A stretch of 12,062 bases of DNA from Faecalibacterium sp. UBA1360 (GTDB lineage: Bacteria > Bacillota > Clostridia > Oscillospirales > Ruminococcaceae), in the NCBI GenBank assembly GCA_002306375.1, contig DBRU01000034.1, positions 10,215 through 22,276 of the forward strand, in the 5' to 3' direction. Shown here one piece after another: positions 1 to 6,636 of this stretch. The translations under genes were made by a program, and so were the position numbers. The first letter of the stretch is position 1; each line of letters begins with the position of its first letter. The notes below the pieces were generated by a model. That model saw only the letters and a list, made by a program, of their open reading frames with translations. It had not been told where the DNA came from and did not search any database.

Positions 1-3000
1 TCCATCGGCACGGTGGACGCCTTCTGCCTGCATTTCGTGCAGCAGCATTTCGCGGCGCTGGACATCCCCCCCGACTTCGAGACCGCCGACGACGCCACCC
101 TGGGCCGCCTGCGGGAACAGACGCTGGCCTCCGTGCTGGAAACCGCCTACACCGACCCCGACTTCTGCGCCTTTGCGGACCTGTATGACCGGGGCCGCAC
201 CGACGATACGGCGGGCGCGGCCATCCTGGAGCTGTACGACTTTACCCGCACGCTGCCCCATCCCGACAAGGCGCTGGACGAGTTCGCGGCCATGTGGGCC
301 GGCCAGGACCCGCCCCAGCACACGCCCTGGGGCCGGGCGCTGCTGCAAACGGCAGCCGCCCGGGTGGACGGATTGCTGCGCCTGATCGACGCGGCCATCC
401 GCTGCGCCACCCGGGACGCCGCCGCCGACCGAGCCTACACGGCCGTGCTGCTGGACGACCAGAGCAAACTGGAACTGCTGGCCAAACGCCTGCAAGAAGG
501 GGACTGGGACAAAGCGCTGGAAGCGGCAAAGGGCCTGTCGGACTGGAAACGCCCCGGCCGCGTTGCCGGCGGCAAGGACGCCAATCCGGCGGCCTCCGCG
601 GCCAGCCGGCTGCGGGACCGGGCCAAAAAGCCGGCCGAAAAGCTGTGCACCGACATGCTGCTGTGCACCGCCGCCGAATTTGAATCCGACCGCCGCCGTG
701 CCGCGCCCCTGGTGGCGGCCCTGGTGCGGGCGGTGCGCCGTTTCGGCGAGGAATTCTTCCGCGCCAAGGTGGAGGAAAAGGTGCTGGATTACGCCGACTA
801 CGAGCATCTGACCCTGGACCTGCTGCAAACGCCGGAAGGGGAGCGCACCCCTTTGTGCCGCACCATCAGCGCCCGCTACTCGGCCGTGCTGGTGGACGAA
901 TACCAGGACACCAACGCTTTGCAGGACGCCATCTACTTTTCTTTGGCCCGTCCCGAAGCCGACAACCTGTTCTTTGTGGGCGACATCAAGCAAAGCATCT
1001 ACCGCTTCCGCCAGGCCGACCCTACGGTCTTTGCCGACAAGCAAAGCGCCTGGTCGCCTTATCCCCAGCCCTCCCCGGGGTCCTGGCCCCAGCCCTCCAC
1101 CATCGCCCTGGACGCCAACTTCCGCAGCGCCCTCGCCGTCATCCAAGGCGTCAACTTCTTGTTCGGCGTGCTGTTTTCCCGGGCGCTGGGCGGCATCGAC
1201 TACGGCCCCGGCCAGCGCCTGGTGGTGGGCAAGCCCGGCGACTACGCGGGCCTTTGTGAAGTCAGCGTGCTGGACGGCTGCACCGACCCCGCCGCCGCCG
1301 ACGCCCGGGCCATCGCCCGGCGCATCCGCCGCATGATGGAAGAGGGCTTCCCGGTGCGTCAGGGCGACGCCACCCGCCCCTGCGAATACGGCGACTTCTG
1401 CATCCTGCTGCGGGGCCGGGGCGACTTTGCCGTCTACGAAGGCGCCCTGCGCGCCGCCGGCATCCCGGTGTTTGCCGACATTGCCGCCGACCTTCTGGAC
1501 GCGCCCCACGTGCGCCCCTTCGCGGCGCTGCTCAGCGTCATCGACAACCCGGCCCAGGACGTGGACCTGGCGGCCGTGCTGCTCAGCCCGCTGTACCCCT
1601 ACACCCCCGACGACCTTGTGCGCCTGCGGGCCGGGGTCAAGGGCGGCAGTCTGTACGCGGCGGTGCTGCATGGGGGCGACGAGCGGTTCGACCCCTTTTT
1701 GCGGGACCTGGCCGACCTGCGCCGCCTGGCCCGCACGTTGACCGTGCCCGCCCTGATCGAGGAACTGTTTGCCCGCACCGGCTACCTGGCCGCGGCGGGG
1801 GCCATGCCCGACGGCGCGCGCTGCCGCGAGGACCTTCTCACCTTTGCCGCCTGGGCGGCCGGGGCCGGGGCCCGGGGCCTGCCGGCGCTCATCCGCGCCA
1901 TGAACGCCGCCCGCCGCACGGGGGGCGTGGCCCAGACCAGCGCCGGGCAAAGCCGGCCCGGGTGCGTGTCCATCATGACCGTGCACCGCTCCAAGGGCCT
2001 GGAATTCCCCGTGGTCTTTGTGGCCAATACCACCCACAAATTCAATCAGAGCGATGTCATCCGCCCGGTCCTTTGCCACCGCACCCTGGGCGTGGGACTG
2101 ACCCTGCGCACCGGCACCCAGGCCGGGCGGTACAAGACCCTGCCCTACGCGGCCCTGGCCCAGACCATCAAGGCCGAGACCCTCAGCGAGGAAATGCGCG
2201 TTTTGTACGTGGCGCTTACCCGCGCCCAGGACGCGCTGATCATCACGGTGCCCTGCAAGGACGCCGGGCGGGAACTGGGCGCCCCGGCGCTGTGCGCGGC
2301 GGCCGGCGCCACCGGGGCCGAAACGCTGCAAAATTTCCAGAGCTGGGGCGCCTGGCTGCTCACGGCGGCTTTGTGCCATCCCGGGGCCGACGCCCTTTGG
2401 CGCTGCACCGACCTGCTGCCGCCCCATGTCCTTTCCGACGCGCCGCTGCGCATCTGCCTGGACACCGCGGCCGAAGCCGAAGCCCCCGCGCCGCCAGCCG
2501 CCCCTGTCGAAGCGGACGAAGAACTGCGCGCGGCATTGCTGCAAAACTTTGCCTGGCAGGACCCGGCCCGCCCGCTGCGGGACGTTCCCGCCAAGGTCAG
2601 CGTTTCGGCCGTGACCCACGCGGCCCGGGCCGAGGTGCTGCAGCGCCCGGCCTTTCTGCAAAAAAGCGGTTTGACCGGCGCCGAGCGGGGCACGGCCCTG
2701 CACGCCTTTTTGCAAAGTCTGCCCTTTGACACGACCCCCGACACCCTGGACGCCGAGGTGCAGCGCCAGCGGGACCTGCGTTTGCTGGACGCCGACCTGG
2801 CCGGGCATCTGGATCTGGACACGGTGCGCCCCTTCCTTGAAAGCCCGGTCTGGCGGCGCATCCACCTGGCCAAAACGGTCCTGCGGGAGGAACCCTTCAT
2901 CACGGCCCTGGACGCTGCCCACGTGGTGCCCGGCGCGCCCGCGGGACGCAGCGTTCTTGTGCAGGGCATCGCGGACCTGGTGCTGGTCTTTGACGATCAC

Positions 3001-3180
3001 GCCGAGATCCTGGACTACAAGACCGACCGCTCCCGGGACCCGCAGTATTATATAGAGGAATACGCCGCCCAGCTGCGCCTGTACCGCCGCGCCTTTGCAC
3101 TGCGCCTGGGCGTGCCCGTGACCCGGCTGACGATCTACAGTTTTGCCCTGCAAGCCGAGATCGACATCCCCCTTGCCTGA
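1..3180 (+). CDS. addA: ATP-dependent helicase/nuclease subunit A (AddA), 5' end missing
   Basis: AddA is the UvrD-like SF1 helicase and nuclease subunit of AddAB, which resects double-strand DNA ends for RecA-dependent repair. The frame is open from base 1, so the first residues seen (SIGTVDAFC) already belong to motif Ia; the Walker A segment lies outside the window. Numbering from base 1, the 1059 visible residues show Walker B VLVDEYQDT (296-304), GDIKQSIYRFR (327-337), NFRS (373-376), TVHRSKGLEF (660-669) and VLYVALTRA (734-742). The C-terminal RecB-type nuclease has GTALH (His901), GIADL (Asp992), DYKTD (1005-1009) and QLRLY (1023-1027), so both activities look intact. Full-length relatives are about 1150-1250 residues, so roughly 100-150 are missing. 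An internal GTG at 13 could be mistaken for a start but lies inside the motif. addB probably lies upstream, which is inference. No clear terminator follows. Confidence 0.96.
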   Translation, partial: SIGTVDAFCLHFVQQHFAALDIPPDFETADDATLGRLREQTLASVLETAYTDPDFCAFADLYDRGRTDDTAGAAILELYDFTRTLPHPDKALDEFAAMWAGQDPPQHTPWGRALLQTAAARVDGLLRLIDAAIRCATRDAAADRAYTAVLLDDQSKLELLAKRLQEGDWDKALEAAKGLSDWKRPGRVAGGKDANPAASAASRLRDRAKKPAEKLCTDMLLCTAAEFESDRRRAAPLVAALVRAVRRFGEEFFRAKVEEKVLDYADYEHLTLDLLQTPEGERTPLCRTISARYSAVLVDEYQDTNALQDAIYFSLARPEADNLFFVGDIKQSIYRFRQADPTVFADKQSAWSPYPQPSPGSWPQPSTIALDANFRSALAVIQGVNFLFGVLFSRALGGIDYGPGQRLVVGKPGDYAGLCEVSVLDGCTDPAAADARAIARRIRRMMEEGFPVRQGDATRPCEYGDFCILLRGRGDFAVYEGALRAAGIPVFADIAADLLDAPHVRPFAALLSVIDNPAQDVDLAAVLLSPLYPYTPDDLVRLRAGVKGGSLYAAVLHGGDERFDPFLRDLADLRRLARTLTVPALIEELFARTGYLAAAGAMPDGARCREDLLTFAAWAAGAGARGLPALIRAMNAARRTGGVAQTSAGQSRPGCVSIMTVHRSKGLEFPVVFVANTTHKFNQSDVIRPVLCHRTLGVGLTLRTGTQAGRYKTLPYAALAQTIKAETLSEEMRVLYVALTRAQDALIITVPCKDAGRELGAPALCAAAGATGAETLQNFQSWGAWLLTAALCHPGADALWRCTDLLPPHVLSDAPLRICLDTAAEAEAPAPPAAPVEADEELRAALLQNFAWQDPARPLRDVPAKVSVSAVTHAARAEVLQRPAFLQKSGLTGAERGTALHAFLQSLPFDTTPDTLDAEVQRQRDLRLLDADLAGHLDLDTVRPFLESPVWRRIHLAKTVLREEPFITALDAAHVVPGAPAGRSVLVQGIADLVLVFDDHAEILDYKTDRSRDPQYYIEEYAAQLRLYRRAFALRLGVPVTRLTIYSFALQAEIDIPLA

Positions 3181-3260
3181 ACCCGGCGGGCAGGGCGGGG
3201 GACCTTGCGCCCAAACCGCGCCCGGGCGCGAAAAACGGCAAAGAAAGTTGCGCGCCGCTC

Positions 3261-3290
3261 TTGACTTTGCCCCGGGGCTTGTGCTATGAT
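3261..3290 (+). promoter_or_regulatory. sigma-A promoter for rpmG-secE-nusG
   Basis: The -35 box is TTGACT (3261-3266) and the -10 box is TATGAT (3285-3290), with an 18-bp spacer. An extended -10 TGC (3282-3284) precedes the -10. Transcription should start near 3297, giving a 5' untranslated leader of about 125 nt before rpmG. It is the only good promoter seen between addA and rpmG. Confidence 0.75.
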
Positions 3291-3296
3291 GATAGC

Positions 3297-3407
3297 ACCT
3301 CTTTTGCGGGTTTTATTTTTTGTGCCCATTTTCAGGGCCACCCCGCAAGCCGAGGGAGGCTTGGGCCGCGGCGCGCAAGGGCGCGGCCCGCTACAAACCG
3401 TTATAAT
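3297..3407 (+). promoter_or_regulatory. structured 5' leader of rpmG
   Basis: The predicted untranslated leader can fold into two hairpins. The first pairs TTGCGGG (3304-3310) with CCCGCAA (3342-3348) and encloses an inner GCCC (3324-3327)/GGGC (3335-3338) stem. The second pairs GGGCCGCG (3363-3370) with CGCGGCCC (3382-3389). Neither is followed by a U tract, so these do not look like intrinsic terminators. I do not recognise this as a named leader family. The second hairpin ends 18 nt before the GGAGGT ribosome binding site (3408-3413). Function is unknown; autoregulation or transcript stability are possibilities. Confidence 0.4.
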
Positions 3408-3421
3408 GGAGGTGCCGAACA

Positions 3422-3571
3422 ATGACTGTCAAAATCACCCTCGCCTGCACGGAGTGCAAGCAGCGCAACTACAACAAGCAGAAGAACAAGAAGAACAATC
3501 CCGATCGTCTCGAGATGAAGAAGTACTGCCGTTTCTGCAAGAAGCACACGGTCCACCGCGAAACCAAGTAA
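3422..3571 (+). CDS. rpmG: 50S ribosomal protein L33 (bL33)
   Basis: This short gene encodes a 49-residue L33, a small zinc-ribbon protein of the large ribosomal subunit near the E site. The family pattern is clear: start MTVKITLACTEC, then RNYNKQKNKKN and a C-terminal YCRFCKKHTVHRETK. Two CxxC pairs (Cys9/Cys12 and Cys36/Cys39) make it the zinc-binding (C+) form, not the Cys-free form that some bacteria induce under zinc limitation. The ATG is set by GGAGGT (3408-3413) with an 8-nt gap. Length is normal for the family. secE begins 17 nt downstream, and rpmG-secE-nusG is a standard bacterial gene order, so the three are very likely co-transcribed from the promoter at 3261. Confidence 0.97.
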   Translation: MTVKITLACTECKQRNYNKQKNKKNNPDRLEMKKYCRFCKKHTVHRETK

Positions 3572-3588
3572 GTAAGGAGCTTTGAACA

Positions 3589-3891
3589 ATGGCTGACAAG
3601 AATGCGGTCAATACGACTGCCGCCAAGGCTTCCGAACCGAAAAAGGACAAAAAGGCCGCTTCCGGCAAAAAGAAGCCCGGTTTTCTTGATAAGGTCAAGG
3701 GCTTTTTTGCCGGCATCGCCAAGTTCTTCAAAGACACCAAGAGCGAGCTGAAAAAGGTCGTGTGGCCCAGCCGCAAAGATGTCAAGATCAAGACCATCAC
3801 CGTGATCGTGGTCGTTCTCATTGCGGCCGCGGTGCTGATCTTGCTGGACATGGCGTTCGGCGGTGTGATCCACCTGCTCATCGGCGCGTAA
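3589..3891 (+). CDS. secE: protein translocase subunit SecE
   Basis: SecE is the small essential membrane subunit that clamps SecY in the SecYEG protein-export channel. The 100-residue product carries the family signature ELKKVVWPSRKDV (53-65). One strongly hydrophobic segment follows (about 69-88, TITVIVVVLIAAAVLILLDM), giving the single membrane span of Gram-positive SecE. Residues 1-35 form a Lys/Ala-rich, low-complexity cytoplasmic extension. Gram-positive SecE is commonly near 60 residues, so this tail is an addition but is not rare among Clostridia. The start is supported by AAGGAG (3574-3579), 9 nt before the ATG. It sits between rpmG and nusG, its usual place. Confidence 0.95.
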   Translation: MADKNAVNTTAAKASEPKKDKKAASGKKKPGFLDKVKGFFAGIAKFFKDTKSELKKVVWPSRKDVKIKTITVIVVVLIAAAVLILLDMAFGGVIHLLIGA

Positions 3892-3921
3892 GCGTTCAGA
3901 GCGCAAACGGAGGCAAAGCCC

Positions 3922-4461
3922 ATGGCAGAACAAGCGTACTGGTATGTGGTTCATACCTATTCCGGTTATGAAAACAAGGTCGCCCAGGACCTGATGACGA
4001 TGGTGGAAAACCGCCGTTTGCAGGACCTGATCTGCGACGTCAAGGTCCCCACCGAGACCGCTATCGAAGATGTCTTTGACAAACAAGGCAACAAGATCGG
4101 CGAAAAAGAGGTCCAGCACAAGGTCTACCCCGGGTATGTCTTTGTCAAGATGGTCATGACCGACCACACCTGGTACATCGTGCGCAACACCCGCGGCTGC
4201 ACCGGCTTTGTGGGCCCGGCTTCCAAGCCGGAGCCCCTGTCGGAAGAAGAAGTGGCCAAGCTGGGCGTGGACATGATCGCCGAACCCACCATCGATTACG
4301 AGGTGGGCGACACCGTCGAGATCACCGGCGGCCCGATGGAAGGCTCCGTCGCCACCGTCGAAGAGATCGACAAGTCCGCGCGCAAGGTCAAGGTCAAGAT
4401 TACCATGTTCGGGCGCGAGATCCCCGCTGAGCTGGAACTGCACCAGGTCAAGCTGCTGTAA
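3922..4461 (+). CDS. nusG: transcription termination/antitermination factor NusG
   Basis: NusG binds the RNA polymerase clamp and modulates pausing, termination and transcription-translation coupling. The 179-residue protein has the N-terminal NGN domain (about 5-105), with WYVVHTYSGYE at 7-17 and YPGYVFVKM at 69-77, and a C-terminal KOW domain (about 126-179) with VGDTVEITGGPMEG. Residues Asn89-Thr90 in VRNTRGCTGFVG align with the Asn-Thr pair that lets Bacillus NusG contact T-rich non-template DNA and stimulate pausing; this match is my alignment by eye. The start is supported by GGAGG (3909-3913), 8 nt before the ATG. The gap from secE is 30 nt, so they are co-transcribed. Length is normal. 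Confidence 0.97.
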   Translation: MAEQAYWYVVHTYSGYENKVAQDLMTMVENRRLQDLICDVKVPTETAIEDVFDKQGNKIGEKEVQHKVYPGYVFVKMVMTDHTWYIVRNTRGCTGFVGPASKPEPLSEEEVAKLGVDMIAEPTIDYEVGDTVEITGGPMEGSVATVEEIDKSARKVKVKITMFGREIPAELELHQVKLL

Positions 4462-4504
4462 GGCGGCCGGGTGCACACCAGGGCAAGGCCCGCAAACCAT
4501 CGGT

Positions 4505-4525
4505 AAAAACCGCAGGTCGGTTTTT
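4505..4525 (+). terminator. weak hairpin between nusG and rplK, possible attenuator
   Basis: AAAAACCG (4505-4512) pairs perfectly with CGGTTTTT (4518-4525) around a 5-nt loop, CAGGT. The T run is part of the stem, as in many intrinsic terminators. Only three GC pairs are present, so it is probably inefficient. No promoter was found between it and rplK, so transcription must read through. This suggests partial attenuation separating rpmG-secE-nusG from rplK-rplA. Confidence 0.45.
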
Positions 4526-4547
4526 ATAGGGTGCCGCAACGGTGCCC

Positions 4548-4583
4548 GTGGGAGGCCCCCGACCGGGGGCCGCAACTCACCAC
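4548..4583 (+). promoter_or_regulatory. L1-binding leader hairpin before rplK
   Basis: GTGG (4548-4551) pairs with CCAC (4580-4583). A GA bulge follows, then a 7-bp stem GGCCCCC (4554-4560)/GGGGGCC (4565-4571) with loop GACC. The 3' side carries GCAACTCA before CCAC. This copies the L1 site of 23S rRNA, where GUGG-GA-GG pairs with CC and UACCAC. It ends 7 nt before the rplK GGAGGT. Ribosomal protein L1 is known to repress its own operon through such mimics; binding here is inferred from the match. Confidence 0.7.
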
Positions 4584-4605
4584 AAATTTTGGAGGTGCAA
4601 ATATC

Positions 4606-5031
4606 ATGGCACAGAAGATCACTGGCTATATCAAGCTGCAAATCCCCGCCGGCAAAGCGACGCCGGCCCCGCCCGTCGGCCCCGCTCTGGGCCAGAAGGG
4701 CGTCAACATCATGTCCTTCACCAAGGAATTCAACGAGCGCACCAAGAACCAGATGGGTATGATCATCCCCGTCGTCATCACGGTGTACGCTGACCGTTCC
4801 TTCAGCTTCATCACCAAGACCCCGCCGGCTCCGGTCCTGATCAAGAAGGCCGCCGGCATCGACACCGCCTCCGGCGTGCCCAACAAGAACAAGGTCGGCT
4901 CCATCACCCTGGCTCAGGCCGAGGAGATCGCCAAGACCAAGATGCCTGACCTGAACGCCGCTTCCCTGGAAGCCGCCGTCAGCATGATCAAGGGTACCTG
5001 CCGCAGCATGGGCGTCACCGTCGAGGGCTGA
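4606..5031 (+). CDS. rplK: 50S ribosomal protein L11 (uL11)
   Basis: L11 forms the base of the GTPase-associated centre with L10-L12 on 23S rRNA and takes part in factor binding and the stringent response. The 141-residue product is full length. It has the N-terminal GYIKLQIPAGKATPAPPVGP segment, the GPALGQKGVNIM motif, TPPAPVLIKKAAG and the C-terminal KMPDLNA...GTCRSMGV rRNA-binding region. The reading frame is open upstream to a GTG at 4531, but the ATG at 4606 is the start: GGAGGT (4591-4596) lies 9 nt before it and MAQKI is the usual N-terminus. The upstream frame runs through the L1-binding hairpin. rplA follows after 57 nt that hold a second L1-like hairpin. Confidence 0.97.
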   Translation: MAQKITGYIKLQIPAGKATPAPPVGPALGQKGVNIMSFTKEFNERTKNQMGMIIPVVITVYADRSFSFITKTPPAPVLIKKAAGIDTASGVPNKNKVGSITLAQAEEIAKTKMPDLNAASLEAAVSMIKGTCRSMGVTVEG

Positions 5032-5044
5032 AGCCGCTGCAAAC

Positions 5045-5070
5045 GTGGGAGGAAATTTCCGATACACCAC
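5045..5070 (+). promoter_or_regulatory. second L1-binding leader hairpin, before rplA
   Basis: GTGG (5045-5048) pairs with CCAC (5067-5070). A GA bulge (5049-5050) is followed by GGA/TCC closing an AATT loop, and the 3' side carries GATACA before CCAC. The layout GTGG-GA-GG...CC-GATACA-CCAC is close to the 23S rRNA L1 site (CCGA...UACCAC). The rplA ribosome binding site GGAGG (5076-5080) starts 5 nt after it, well placed for translational repression by L1. This is inferred from the match; no binding evidence is available. Confidence 0.7.
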
Positions 5071-5088
5071 ATTATGGAGGAATGAGTA

Positions 5089-5781
5089 ATGAAACACGGT
5101 AAGCATTACGTCGAGAGCGCCAAGCTCATCGACCGTACCAAGGTATATGAACCGCAGGAGGCCCTGGAGCTGTGCTGCAAGACCGCCCGCGCCAAGTTCG
5201 ACGAGACCGTCGAGCTGCATGTCCGTCTGGGCGTTGACAGCCGCCACGCCGACCAGCAGGTCCGCGGCGCCGTCGTGCTGCCCAACGGCACCGGCAAGAA
5301 CGTGCGCGTCATCGCCATCTGCAAGGGCGACGCCGCCAAGGCCGCCGAGGCCGCCGGCGCTCAGGAGGTCGGTGATGACGATCTGATCGCCAAGATCCAG
5401 GGCGGGTTCCTGGACTTCGACGTTCTGGTCACCACCCCCGACATGATGGGCAAGGTCGGCCGTCTGGGTAAAGTGCTCGGCCCCCGTGGCCTGATGCCCA
5501 ACCCCAAGGCCGGCACTGTGACCCCCGACGTGGGCCGCGCCGTCACCGAGGCCAAGGCCGGTAAGATCGAGTACCGCCTGGACAAGCAGAACATCATCCA
5601 TGTTCCCGTGGGCAAGGCGTCCTTTGGCGCCGAAAAGCTGATGACCAACCTGGACACCGTCCTGGAAGCCATCGCCAAGGCCAAGCCCGCCGCTGCCAAG
5701 GGCCAGTACTTCAAGAGCGCCACCGTGGCCACCACCATGGGCCCCGGCGTCCGCGTCAACACCATCAAGTACGGCGTCTGA
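5089..5781 (+). CDS. rplA: 50S ribosomal protein L1 (uL1)
   Basis: L1 forms the mobile L1 stalk that guides deacylated tRNA out of the E site, and it usually represses its own mRNA. The 230-residue product is full length. It has the N-terminal KHGKHYVESAKLIDRTKVYEP, ETVELHVRLGVDSRHADQQVRG in domain I and the signature LGPRGLMPNPKAGTVT at 130-145. The C-terminal segment ends ATVATTMGPGVRVNT. The start ATG lies 8 nt after GGAGG (5076-5080). An overlapping out-of-frame ATG at 5082 is only 1 nt from the ribosome binding site and opens six codons, so it is not a credible gene. The stop is 15 nt before the rplJ promoter, with no terminator between, so readthrough into the L10 leader is likely. Confidence 0.97.
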   Translation: MKHGKHYVESAKLIDRTKVYEPQEALELCCKTARAKFDETVELHVRLGVDSRHADQQVRGAVVLPNGTGKNVRVIAICKGDAAKAAEAAGAQEVGDDDLIAKIQGGFLDFDVLVTTPDMMGKVGRLGKVLGPRGLMPNPKAGTVTPDVGRAVTEAKAGKIEYRLDKQNIIHVPVGKASFGAEKLMTNLDTVLEAIAKAKPAAAKGQYFKSATVATTMGPGVRVNTIKYGV

Positions 5782-5796
5782 TCGCAGAAAAGCCTA

Positions 5797-5825
5797 TTGA
5801 CAAACGCACGTTTCGGTGCTATACT
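5797..5825 (+). promoter_or_regulatory. strong sigma-A promoter for rplJ-rplL
   Basis: A perfect -35 TTGACA (5797-5802) and a -10 TATACT (5820-5825) are separated by the ideal 17 bp, with an extended -10 TGC at 5817-5819. It is the best promoter in the window. Start of transcription near 5832 would place the L10 leader at the 5' end of the transcript. Confidence 0.88.
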
Positions 5826-5831
5826 GATTAA

Positions 5832-5960
5832 GCTGTTTTTAAGACAGCAGGTGCTGACCTTCGTCAGCCTAACGGGCGTAAGCCCGCCTGCCGAGAAACG
5901 TGCGCTTGATTGCTATGCTTTCAAAGCCCCTTTTCCCGGCAACGGGGAAGGGGCTTTTTC
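5832..5960 (+). promoter_or_regulatory. ribosomal protein L10 leader (rplJL attenuator)
   Basis: The leader forms the three-way junction of the L10-binding RNA. The outer stem GCAGG (5847-5851)/CCTGC (5887-5891) encloses hairpin GCTGAC (5853-5858)/GTCAGC (5863-5868) and hairpin CGGGC (5873-5877)/GCCCG (5882-5886), joined by CCTAA. A terminator hairpin follows at 5923. In Firmicutes, the L10-L12 complex binds such leaders and shuts off its own operon. Competing pairs are visible: CTGT (5833-5836) with ACAG (5844-5847) overlaps the outer stem, and GCTTT (5917-5921) with AAAGC (5923-5927) overlaps the terminator's left arm. These could form the switch, which is inference. Confidence 0.85.
5923..5959 (+). 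terminator. L10 leader attenuator terminator
   Basis: AAAGCCCCTT (5923-5932) pairs with AAGGGGCTTT (5948-5957). The stem extends inward through CCCG (5935-5938)/CGGG (5943-5946) past a small T bulge, with loop GCAA. A run of five T (5955-5959) closes it. It lies 70 nt before rplJ and is the regulated terminator of the L10 leader. Some readthrough must occur, since rplJ-rplL have no other promoter. Confidence 0.85.
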
Positions 5961-6028
5961 TTTGGGGATTTCCCCAGAAAGCCGCTTGCCTGTTACAAAA
6001 ATTGCAAGCGGAACGAGGTGAAAAAGAA

Positions 6029-6544
6029 ATGCCCAGTGCAAAGATCCTGGAATCCAAGAAGGCGTTCGTTGCCGAGCTCAACCAGAAGATCGCCGGCTCT
6101 CTGGCCGGTGTCGTCGTGGCTTACAACGGCATCAACGTCGAAAACGACACCAAGCTGCGCAAGGAGCTGCGTGAAGCCGGTGTGGAGTACATGGTCGTCA
6201 AGAACACCATGCTGCGCCGCGCCGTGGCCGGCACCGCCTACGAAGGCCTGACCGAGTACTTCAAGGGCGACACCGCCATCGCGCTGTCCGCCGAGGACCC
6301 GGCCGCCGCCGCCCGCATCCTGTGCAAGTATGCTGACGGTGACAAGTCCAAGCGCTTTACGGTCAAGGGTGGCTTCTGCGACGGCCAGCTGCTGGATGCA
6401 GCCGGCGTCAAGAGCCTGTCCACCATGCCCAACCGCGAGGGTCTGCTGTCCATGGTCGCCGGCTCCCTCAACGGGATCATCGGCGGTCTGGCTGTCGCCA
6501 TCCAGGGGATCGTCGACAAGCAGGAAGAGACCCCCGCCGCCTGA
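6029..6544 (+). CDS. rplJ: 50S ribosomal protein L10 (uL10)
   Basis: L10 anchors the L7/L12 dimers to the ribosome, forming the stalk that recruits translational GTPases. The 171-residue product is normal in length. It has the rRNA-binding N-terminal domain (AFVAELNQKIAGSLAGVVVAYNGINV, KLRKELREAGVEYMVVKNT, then TEYFKGDTAIALS) and a C-terminal helix (LLSMVAGSLNGIIGGLAVAI) for L12 dimers. Sequences here are quoted in parts. The frame is open upstream to about 5900, but that would pass through the attenuator hairpin; the ATG at 6029 is chosen because GAGGTG (6015-6020) lies 8 nt before it. rplL follows after 92 nt. Expression is expected to follow the L10 leader. Confidence 0.97.
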   Translation: MPSAKILESKKAFVAELNQKIAGSLAGVVVAYNGINVENDTKLRKELREAGVEYMVVKNTMLRRAVAGTAYEGLTEYFKGDTAIALSAEDPAAAARILCKYADGDKSKRFTVKGGFCDGQLLDAAGVKSLSTMPNREGLLSMVAGSLNGIIGGLAVAIQGIVDKQEETPAA

Positions 6545-6554
6545 GTTTGATCCA

Positions 6555-6587
6555 GGCAGCCTGAGGGCAGCGGCGTGACCCTCTGCC
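6555..6587 (+). other. hairpin between rplJ and rplL
   Basis: GGCAG (6555-6559) pairs with CTGCC (6583-6587). Inside, AGGG (6564-6567) pairs with CCCT (6579-6582) after a 4-nt bulge. No U tract follows, so it is not an intrinsic terminator. It may be a processing or stability element that helps supply the extra L12 copies each ribosome needs. This role is inference; the fold is seen by eye only. Confidence 0.4.
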
Positions 6588-6636
6588 AAAACATTCCGCC
6601 GCGCACAACATAAAAATTAAATGGAGGTATCCTACC

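Noticed and set aside
3205..3231. GC-rich hairpin after addA as a terminator
   Set aside because: It is followed by an A run and not a T run, so it does not fit an intrinsic terminator on the + strand.
3402..3407. TATAAT just before rpmG as a second promoter
   Set aside because: No -35 box lies at the proper distance and the start would fall inside the ribosome binding site.
5082..5102. Six-codon frame overlapping the rplA start, possible leader peptide
   Set aside because: Its ATG is only 1 nt from the ribosome binding site, which suits the rplA ATG at 5089.
3469..5601. 710-codon minus-strand open frame opposite rpmG, secE, nusG, rplK and rplA
   Set aside because: It spans five certain genes on the other strand and has Gly/Leu/Asp-rich low-complexity sequence. 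It arises from GC-rich third codon positions.
5797..6021. 74-codon open frame over the rplJ promoter and leader
   Set aside because: It starts inside the promoter and covers the L10 leader and terminator, with no ribosome binding site.
6611..6620. A/T-rich stretch before rplL as its own promoter
   Set aside because: No -35 box fits, and rplL is explained by the rplJ promoter.
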